DNA of 28,376 nt. Source: Sulfuricaulis sp040901545. GTDB lineage: Bacteria; Pseudomonadota; Gammaproteobacteria; Acidiferrobacterales; Sulfurifustaceae. The DNA lies in NCBI RefSeq assembly GCF_040901545.1, contig NZ_JBBDYL010000033.1, positions 1 to 28,376 on the forward strand, in the 5' to 3' direction. The notes under the pieces are model-generated. The model was given only the letters and a program-made list of their open reading frames with translations. It made no database searches and was not told where the DNA came from. Of the stretch, positions 22,668 to 28,376 are shown piece by piece (positions within the stretch are counted from its first letter, which is position 1; each line of letters opens with the position of its first letter). The position numbers and the translations under genes are program-made.

Positions 22668-23228
22668 TTGGCGTTTCCCGGAAAGCTTCGCATCATCGGC
22701 GGCCGCTGGCGCGGCCGACGTCTGAGCGTGCCCGAGGCGGAAGGGTTGCGACCCACGCCCGACCGCGTGCGTGAGACGCTATTCAACTGGTTGCAGCCAT
22801 ATCTGGCGGGCGCGAGTTGTCTCGATCTTTTTTCCGGTACTGGCGCCTTGTGTCTTGAGGCGTTATCACGCGGTGCCGCGCGCGTCGTCATGGTGGAAAA
22901 AGCGGCCCGCGTGGCGGAGCAACTGCGCGAACACGTTGTCACCCTCGGCGCGGAACACGCCACAGTGATTCAGATGGACGCGGTCGATTTTCTGCAACAG
23001 GCGCCGCAGGCCTTTGATATTATTTTTCTCGACCCGCCGTTCCGAAGTCATCTCATCGGGCACTGCGCGGAATTAATCGAGGAACAGGGTTGGCTCCGGC
23101 CTGACGGGTTGATTTATCTGGAAGCGCCGGGCAAAAACCACACATTGTCCTTACCGCCCACGTGGGAACTGATTCGCAGCCGGATCGCCGGTCAGGTGGG
23201 TTATCATCTGGCGAAAAGAACCGGATGA
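22668..23228 (+). CDS. rsmD: 16S rRNA (guanine(966)-N(2))-methyltransferase
   Basis: RsmD methylates G966 of 16S rRNA in the assembled 30S head using S-adenosylmethionine. I choose the TTG at 22668, which has GGGAGAGAG seven bases upstream and gives 186 residues starting MAFPGKLRIIGGRWRGRRL, where the family begins. A GTG at 22614 would overlap the M16 gene and add an unrelated leader. The landmarks are LRPTPDRVRETLFNWL, CLDLFSGTGALCLEALSRGA with the SAM loop (53-59) and the catalytic DPPF (122-125). It lies directly after the M16 pair and before coaD, a widespread gammaproteobacterial arrangement. Confidence 0.94.
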   Translation: MAFPGKLRIIGGRWRGRRLSVPEAEGLRPTPDRVRETLFNWLQPYLAGASCLDLFSGTGALCLEALSRGAARVVMVEKAARVAEQLREHVVTLGAEHATVIQMDAVDFLQQAPQAFDIIFLDPPFRSHLIGHCAELIEEQGWLRPDGLIYLEAPGKNHTLSLPPTWELIRSRIAGQVGYHLAKRTG

Positions 23229-23273
23229 ATCCAAGGAATTCTTGACCTTCCTCAAAGCGGTAACTGTCTTGCA

Positions 23274-23282
23274 TGCTATAAT
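23274..23282 (+). promoter_or_regulatory. extended -10 promoter of coaD
   Basis: TGC precedes a perfect TATAAT (23277-23282), an extended -10 element. A TTGACC at 23242 is too far away to serve as its -35. The coaD ATG lies 24 bases downstream, behind GAGGG. Confidence 0.6.
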
Positions 23283-23306
23283 TTTTCGAATTTTTCGAGG
23301 GATCAA

Positions 23307-23786
23307 ATGAAAGTTACCGCCCTGTACCCTGGCACCTTCGACCCCATTACCAACGGACATACGGATCTGGTCCGTCGCGCCGCGCGCCTGTTCGATGAGG
23401 TGGTCGTGGCCGTGGCCGCCAATCCGCAAAAAGAACCCCTGTTCTCGCTTTCAGAACGCGTGGAACTGGTCCGAGGGGTGCTGGCGGATATCGAGGGCGT
23501 ACGCATTTTCGGATTTGATAATTTGCTGGTGGATTGCGTGCGTGACCACAAGGCGAATGTCATCCTGCGTGGTTTACGGGCGGCCTCCGACTTTGAGTAT
23601 GAATTTCAACTCGCGGGGATGAACCGGCGTCTCGCGCCGGATGTGGAAACCGTGTTCATGACGCCTTCGGAACAGGAGATGTTCATTTCCGCGTCGCTGG
23701 TGAAGGAAATCGCCCTGCATGGCGGCAATGTCTCGGATTTTGTGAACCCGCGCGTGGCGGCTGCCTTGGCCGCTAAAATACGCTAA
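23307..23786 (+). CDS. coaD: phosphopantetheine adenylyltransferase
   Basis: CoaD transfers AMP from ATP to 4'-phosphopantetheine, the penultimate step of coenzyme A synthesis. The 159 residues match the standard length. The nucleotidyltransferase motif is GTFDPITNGH (9-18), with the T/HxGH loop at 15-18. VILRGLRAASDFEYEFQLAGMN (85-106) is the phosphopantetheine and hexamer face. ISASLVKEI (127-135) is the second ATP motif, here with Lys in place of the usual Arg. It has its own extended -10 promoter and a GAGGG ribosome site. Confidence 0.97.
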   Translation: MKVTALYPGTFDPITNGHTDLVRRAARLFDEVVVAVAANPQKEPLFSLSERVELVRGVLADIEGVRIFGFDNLLVDCVRDHKANVILRGLRAASDFEYEFQLAGMNRRLAPDVETVFMTPSEQEMFISASLVKEIALHGGNVSDFVNPRVAAALAAKIR

Positions 23787-23827
23787 TATGCAGGATGTAA
23801 AACCTGACTAAATTTGTAGGTATTTAA

Positions 23828-24082
23828 ATGGCTTTATTGATTACCGACGAATGCATCAATTGCGATGTTTGTGAGCCGGAATGCCCGAACGGGGCAATTG
23901 CCATGGGCGAGGAGATCTACCAGATCAATCCAAGCCTGTGCACGGAATGCGTGGGTCATTTTGAAACATCGCAATGCGTTGATGTCTGTCCGGTTGACTG
24001 CATCATTCTCGATCCGAACTATCCGGAAACAAAGGAAGAACTCAACAGAAAATACCTGTCGCTGATCAAACAGACGGCCTAA
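23828..24082 (+). CDS. 2[4Fe-4S] ferredoxin, Allochromatium vinosum/YfhL type
   Basis: This is an 84-residue soluble electron carrier. Cluster ligands are Cys9, Cys12, Cys15 and Cys19 in CINCDVCEPECP, and Cys38, Cys41, Cys50 and Cys54 in CTECVGHFETSQCVDVCP. The eight-residue spacing between the second and third ligands of the second cluster, and the C-terminal helix after about residue 60, mark the Alvin-type family (YfhL; Fdx1 of Pseudomonas). These have very low-potential clusters, and their partners are mostly unknown. It follows coaD by 41 bases, as in Pseudomonas. Confidence 0.95.
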   Translation: MALLITDECINCDVCEPECPNGAIAMGEEIYQINPSLCTECVGHFETSQCVDVCPVDCIILDPNYPETKEELNRKYLSLIKQTA

Positions 24083-24323
24083 GTGCGATCTGCTTGAATC
24101 CGCTCCTGCTGTTGGCCGTGTTCGTAATTCACCACTTACCGTAGAGCGTTTTAAATTGCTGTCACGCCCGGATTAGGGGGTACAACACGTTTCCAACGGA
24201 TGTCCGTCTAGCTCCCATCCGATCGCACCCTCCCGCTCAATCAGCAACCATTTTATCTGCTGTTTTATCAATGCGCGCCGGCGTGTTTTGCCCACGGGAT
24301 TCATTTCAATTATTGTGTTAAAC

Positions 24324-25991
24324 ATGTTTTGCAAGTTGCGCCTGACATGCCTGCTGGTGTTGTTGCCGATGAGTTCGGCGATGGCCGGGGTAACAACATC
24401 CACCGCCGGCATTGCCAGTGCGCATCCCCTGGCAACCCAGGCCGGTCATGGGATTCTCGCCCGCGGTGGCAATGCGTTCGATGCCGCGGTGGCGGTGGCG
24501 GCTACATTGTCCGTGGTCGAACCGTACAACTCCGGGTTGGGCGGCGGCGGTTTTTTCCTGCTGCATCGCGCGCACGACGGTTATGAAGTTATGATCGATG
24601 CACGCGAGCGCGCCCCCCTGGCCGCCACTCGCGATATGTACCTGGACCAATCCGGCCAACCGGTACCTGGATTATCCGTGGACGGCCCGCTGGCTGCCGG
24701 TATTCCCGGAATCCCGGGGGGGTTGGTGCACCTGGCCAAAAATTACGGCCGGCTTTCACTCAAGCAGTCGCTGGCACCCGCCATCCGCCTGGCACGTGAC
24801 GGATTTCCGGTCACGGCGCAGTTCTCCAGGATGACGCTGCGTCAGCAAGACCGCCTGAAGAATTTTCCAGAGACAGCACGGATTTTTTTTAATCGGGGAT
24901 TTGTTTACGCCGCGGGCGAACGGCTGCGGCAGCCGGAACTCGCCCGTACCCTTGAACAGTTGGCGAACAAAGGCCGCCGTGGATTTTATTCCGGTGAAGT
25001 TGCCAAGCAATTGGTGAAAGGCGTGCGTTCCGCCAAGGGTATTTGGAGCATGAAGGATCTGGCCGAATACCGTGTAGTTGAGCGCGCGCCGGTGAGAGGT
25101 AAATTTCATGATGTCCACATCATTTCCGCGGCGCTGCCGTCATCGGGCGGCGTGACGTTAACCCAGATGCTGAATATTTTGGGTGGGTTCGACCTGATGG
25201 CGGTGAACAGGGTGGAACGTTTTCGCCGTATCATCGAAGCCATGCGCCTCGCCTACCGCGATCGAGCGCTTTATCTGGGCGACCCTGATTTGGTGCACGT
25301 GGACGTTCCACGCCTGGTTGGCGCCGCCTACGCCGATGAACTTCGAAAAGAAATCCTCTTACGAGACGCGATTCCCGCTGGGACACCCTCCGAAGCCGCC
25401 AGAGAGGGCGCCAACACCACGCATTTTTCAATCATTGACCGGGAAGGGAACCGTGTCGCGGCCACGCTGAGCCTGAATACCCTTTTCGGTTCGGGCTACA
25501 CGCCGTCTGGCACGGGGGTGGTGCTTAATAATGAGATGGATGATTTTTCCGTCAAGCCGAACACGCCCAATACTTACGGCCTCGTGGGATTGCACGCCAA
25601 CGCCATTGCCCCGGGAAAACGGCCTTTGTCGAGCATGACCCCGACTTTTCTGGAAAACGATACTTCGGTTGTAGTTCTCGGCACTCCCGGGGGCAGCCGT
25701 ATCATCACCATGGTCCTGCTGGCGACGCTGGAATTTGCCCAGGAAAGCGGAGCCGCCGAAGACTGGGTAAGCCGTCCGCGCTTTCACCACCAGTATTTGC
25801 CGGATATGGTGACTTACGAGCAAGACGCTTTTGATGAAGCCGATCGCGCGGTGTTGGAGCAGCACGGGTACCGGCTCAGGACCGTACGCGGACGCTACGG
25901 CAATATGCAGGTGGTGACGCAAAACAAACTGACTGGAAGAATTGAAGCGGTTTCCGATCCGCGCGGCGAGGGTTTAGGGTTGGTCCGGTAA
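24324..25991 (+). CDS. ggt: gamma-glutamyltranspeptidase precursor
   Basis: GGT is a periplasmic enzyme that cleaves the gamma-glutamyl bond of glutathione and related peptides or transfers it to amino acids. From ATG 24324 the precursor has 555 residues and opens with a signal peptide (MFCKLRLTCLLVLLPMSSAMA). In-frame TTG (24288) and GTG (24315) starts are possible. The large subunit has HPLATQAGHGILARGGNAFD and SGLGGGGFFLLH. The autocatalytic cleavage site precedes Thr365 in NTTHFSIIDREGN, which becomes the N-terminal nucleophile of the small subunit. PLSSMTPT and GTPGGSRIIT complete the active site. All catalytic residues are present. It follows the ferredoxin after a 241-base gap without visible structure, the same order as PA0362-PA0361. 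Confidence 0.94.
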   Translation: MFCKLRLTCLLVLLPMSSAMAGVTTSTAGIASAHPLATQAGHGILARGGNAFDAAVAVAATLSVVEPYNSGLGGGGFFLLHRAHDGYEVMIDARERAPLAATRDMYLDQSGQPVPGLSVDGPLAAGIPGIPGGLVHLAKNYGRLSLKQSLAPAIRLARDGFPVTAQFSRMTLRQQDRLKNFPETARIFFNRGFVYAAGERLRQPELARTLEQLANKGRRGFYSGEVAKQLVKGVRSAKGIWSMKDLAEYRVVERAPVRGKFHDVHIISAALPSSGGVTLTQMLNILGGFDLMAVNRVERFRRIIEAMRLAYRDRALYLGDPDLVHVDVPRLVGAAYADELRKEILLRDAIPAGTPSEAAREGANTTHFSIIDREGNRVAATLSLNTLFGSGYTPSGTGVVLNNEMDDFSVKPNTPNTYGLVGLHANAIAPGKRPLSSMTPTFLENDTSVVVLGTPGGSRIITMVLLATLEFAQESGAAEDWVSRPRFHHQYLPDMVTYEQDAFDEADRAVLEQHGYRLRTVRGRYGNMQVVTQNKLTGRIEAVSDPRGEGLGLVR

Positions 25992-26087
25992 ACCTGCCAA
26001 GTACCGTGTTGGGAGTAGCCGGGCGGAGCGGATGGGTATCGCCCATGGCATTTTTGGCCAGTTTCAGGCCAATTCAGCGGTGTTGAT

Positions 26088-28073
26088 TCAGGCGGGTTTG
26101 CCGCCAGCCTGCCGATCTTCGGATTGTTCGAAGTTGATGACCTTCATGACTGCCTCAACGCGGTTTTCCAGGTTGCGCTCCTGTTCGCGGATGCCGTCAC
26201 GGATCTGCTCGAGTTCATTCACGCGTTCTTCCAGCGTGTCGCTCGCATGATGAATGCGCTTGATGGATTCCAGCCGCCGGCGCAACTGCACCTGATGCTC
26301 GCGCACCTGCGATTCCATCGGCGACATGATGGTTTTAAGCCAATTGTCGGCATCGCGATTGACCATTTTATAAATCGCCCGGATTTTTGCCACGGAGGAT
26401 TCGAAGAATTTCCTTGTGATGGCACGTTGCTCGGTGAAGACGAGCGAAACTCCCTTCATATACTGATCGTGCTTGTCCTGGAGCCGCTTGATTTCACGCA
26501 AGTATCGTGTCACCGAAAAATTTCCCGGTTTGATGTTGGCCAGTCCGTGCTCTTCCTGGAATTTTTTATACACGCCTTCCATCATCGCCTTGATTTCCTG
26601 CGCTTGCTTGGCTGCTTCCTCCATCGTGACTTGTGCCAGCTTGAAAAAATTATCCATGCATGCCGTCAGCCCGGCAGTGGTCATGCTGATCTCCATGTCT
26701 TTCTTGGTCTGGGCGATTTGCGCGTCGAGGTTTTTCAGGTTCAAGTGGGTGTACAGCACATTGGTCTGTTGCGAAAAAATGCTGCGCGTGGCCTGAAAGC
26801 GCTGCAGGCTTTTTTCGAATACTTCCTTGTCCGCTTTGACTTTTTTCATCATGTGCTCGATGACATCCATGTTCTTGCCTGACAGGCCGCCGAGTTCTTC
26901 CATGTGTTCATAGACATTTTTTAAGCGTTGCGAAATGATCAGGCGCATGGCTTTGATGACATCTTCCATGTCACCGCTGATGTTATCGCATACAATCTCG
27001 CGTTTAGCCGGGACAATCTCGCTCCCAAGCGCTTCTTCAAGCGCCGCGATTCGCGAGCGATCGAGCGTCTTGTTGTCCTTTTTTACCTTTCCAAGAAGTG
27101 CTTTCTGCGCCGAGACCGGAAAAACATTGTGCTCCGGGATGGCCAGGTGTTTCGCTGTTTCACGGATCTGGCGGTCAATTTCCCGATTGACCTCTTCCGC
27201 GTTGCGCAGTTCGTCCCACAGCCCGTCTATCTTGTTGAGTACCACCAGGCGTCCTTTGTTCTGACTGTCCCGGCGGACGCCAATGTGGTTGTGCCAGACT
27301 TCAATGTCGGATTTGGTCACACCGGCGTCTGCGGCGAGAATAAACAGCACAGCATGCGCGGAAGGCAGCATATTGAGCGTCAACTCAGGCTCGGCGCCGA
27401 GTGCATTCAGTCCGGGAGTGTCAAGTATGACCAATCCCCGTTCCAGCAACGGATGGGGAATATTGATGATGGCATGGCGCCATTTCGGAATTTCCACCAG
27501 TCCGTCCTCGGCAATCCGCATTCCATTCTGGGATTCGTCCTCGGCGACGTGGAATCCCATGGATTGCGCTTCTTCCCGGGCAACGTGTTTGACCTCGGTG
27601 ATTTTTTGCAACGTTTCAATCATGGTATCCGGCGATTCGGTGTCGAGCGGCAGCAACTGCCATTCCTCGGGGAAGCCCCGGAATTCGGTAATGGTGGTTC
27701 CGCTCCGGCGGGTTTCGATCGGCAACAGGCGGAGAGATGACATGCTCCCCGAATCGTACATGACCTCGGTCGGGCACATGGTGGTCCGTCCGGCACTCGA
27801 CGGAAGAATCCGCTGCCCGAAATTGGCGAAGAAGATGGCGTTGATCAGTTCGGACTTTCCGCGCGAGAATTCGGCGACGAAAGCCACGTAAAGCTTGTCA
27901 TCACGCAGAGTCGAGAGCACATGCTCGAGACGCTGATCGACCTGGTTGTCGCTCAATTCCTGTTCTTGCAGCCAGGATTTGAGGTCGTTGACGGACGTGG
28001 CCAGCGCCGTGCGCCAATCGCTGTATTCCTCGAAAAACTGTTCCAGGTTTTGTTTTTTTGCTTTTTGCTGCAT
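26088..28073 (-). CDS. dynamin-family large GTPase
   Basis: This is a 661-residue bacterial dynamin-like protein. The GTPase domain runs from about 60 to 330: P-loop AEFSRGKS (67-74, with Ala where the consensus has the first Gly), LDTPGLN (217-223) and the G4 NKID (280-283). After it comes a long helical region from about 370 to 650 rich in Glu, Lys and Gln, with heptad-like stretches (ESQVREHQVQLRRRLESIKR, LEERVNELEQIRDGIREQER) that should form the stalk. I see no obvious transmembrane paddle. Such proteins remodel or repair membranes, and some act in phage defence. It is transcribed alone, convergent with ggt, so its context gives no clue. No Shine-Dalgarno is close to the ATG. Confidence 0.88.
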   Translation of the reverse strand: MQQKAKKQNLEQFFEEYSDWRTALATSVNDLKSWLQEQELSDNQVDQRLEHVLSTLRDDKLYVAFVAEFSRGKSELINAIFFANFGQRILPSSAGRTTMCPTEVMYDSGSMSSLRLLPIETRRSGTTITEFRGFPEEWQLLPLDTESPDTMIETLQKITEVKHVAREEAQSMGFHVAEDESQNGMRIAEDGLVEIPKWRHAIINIPHPLLERGLVILDTPGLNALGAEPELTLNMLPSAHAVLFILAADAGVTKSDIEVWHNHIGVRRDSQNKGRLVVLNKIDGLWDELRNAEEVNREIDRQIRETAKHLAIPEHNVFPVSAQKALLGKVKKDNKTLDRSRIAALEEALGSEIVPAKREIVCDNISGDMEDVIKAMRLIISQRLKNVYEHMEELGGLSGKNMDVIEHMMKKVKADKEVFEKSLQRFQATRSIFSQQTNVLYTHLNLKNLDAQIAQTKKDMEISMTTAGLTACMDNFFKLAQVTMEEAAKQAQEIKAMMEGVYKKFQEEHGLANIKPGNFSVTRYLREIKRLQDKHDQYMKGVSLVFTEQRAITRKFFESSVAKIRAIYKMVNRDADNWLKTIMSPMESQVREHQVQLRRRLESIKRIHHASDTLEERVNELEQIRDGIREQERNLENRVEAVMKVINFEQSEDRQAGGKPA

Positions 28074-28376
28074 CTTAGAAATATAGTTTCACTTACTGGA
28101 AACTCCTCCCCTGGTGCCGAGAATTCCGCCCAAAGGTCATTTTGACGGATTTATGAAAATCTATGCTGGATCAACACGTTCGATAAATTACATCCGCCTT
28201 TACCTTAAGTCTAGCACCCAGTGCCTGTGGTGCACGCAGCTTTTGCAATGAGCGCCCGTAACCGCAATGGCTATGTTCCTTGAGCGCTACTGCCGCCGTC
28301 TCCGAAGGGGCCGCCACCGCGCGTGGCGCCAGCTCCTTCGGCGGTGGCGGCCAGGCGACTCAATGAACGTCGTTTC
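28074..28376. other. gene-free right end of the window
   Basis: I see no supportable gene in these 303 bases. Two short frames run to the window edge: minus strand from about 28375 to a TAG near 28271 (about 34 residues, Gly-rich) and plus strand from an ATG near 28268. Neither has family features. Two interleaved inverted repeats lie at 28302-28352. Confidence 0.4.
28302..28352. repeat. interleaved GC-rich inverted repeats
   Basis: CCGAAGG (28302-28308) pairs with CCTTCGG (28335-28341), and GGCCGCCACCG (28309-28319) pairs with CGGTGGCGGCC (28342-28352). The order is 1-2-1'-2', so the two stems cannot nest and would form a pseudoknot-like or alternative structure. There is no T tract. Confidence 0.5.

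Noticed and set aside
23242..23282. TTGACC at 23242 as -35 for the TATAAT at 23277
   Set aside because: The spacing is 29 bases. The extended -10 (TGC before TATAAT) explains the promoter better.
26054..26072. TTGGCC-AGTTTCA-GGCCAA hairpin between ggt and the dynamin gene
   Set aside because: The stem is only six bp and has no T tract on either strand, so I do not call it a terminator.
26124..27740. long plus-strand frames (26124-26882, 26928-27740) opposite the dynamin gene
   Set aside because: The His/Phe/Leu-rich translations are the antisense of the coiled-coil and GTPase regions.
1..28376. CRISPR arrays, tRNA or rRNA genes, and insertion-sequence transposases
   Set aside because: I looked for regular repeats, tRNA-like arms and transposase motifs on both strands and found none that I could support.

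Overview
The window looks like a chromosomal segment of a gammaproteobacterium with a moderately high GC content. The main evidence is the block from about 16.3 to 26 kb. It carries rpoH, ftsX, ftsE and ftsY on the minus strand, then divergently two M16 peptidases, rsmD, coaD, an Allochromatium-type 2[4Fe-4S] ferredoxin and a gamma-glutamyltranspeptidase. From memory, this order closely follows the Pseudomonas aeruginosa PA0361-PA0376 neighbourhood. I cannot assign a genus.

Region by region: 1-253 is the C-terminal end of a DUF2182 membrane protein cut by the window edge. 278-3575 is an accessory, disturbed stretch. It holds one large CHAT (caspase-like) protease gene of lower GC, flanked by a perfect 15-bp inverted repeat. 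A perfect 18-bp-arm hairpin overlaps the gene's stop codon, a decayed AraC-family fragment lies beyond it, and a half copy of the same palindrome family follows. 3576-7500 is a run of small plus-strand genes: a secreted alpha/beta hydrolase, a DsbA-fold isomerase, DUF488, a GFA-type zinc protein, a SelT/SelW-like CxxC protein, a GNAT acetyltransferase and a Spy/CpxP-like periplasmic protein. 7778-10252 is a DUF6502 regulator-like gene starting directly under a 10-bp-arm palindrome, coupled to a DUF5666 lipoprotein and closed by a strong terminator. 10416-13177 holds, on the minus strand, a DUF1059 protein, D-amino acid dehydrogenase (dadA) and a PBP7-type peptidoglycan endopeptidase (pbpG). 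13516-16147 holds a Rho_N/SAP-like small basic protein convergent with the fused rRNA methyltransferase rlmKL. 16265-25991 is the conserved housekeeping block. 26088-28073 is a dynamin-like GTPase on the minus strand.

The most informative regulatory signal is a near-perfect CIRCE operator (TTAGCACTC-N9-GAGTGCCAA) lying across a sigma70-type promoter directly upstream of rpoH. It implies that the HrcA repressor controls the sigma-32 gene, so the two classical heat-shock circuits would be wired in series. The best candidate for an undescribed system is the CHAT-protease cassette and its flanking repeats. Its biological role cannot be proved from sequence alone.
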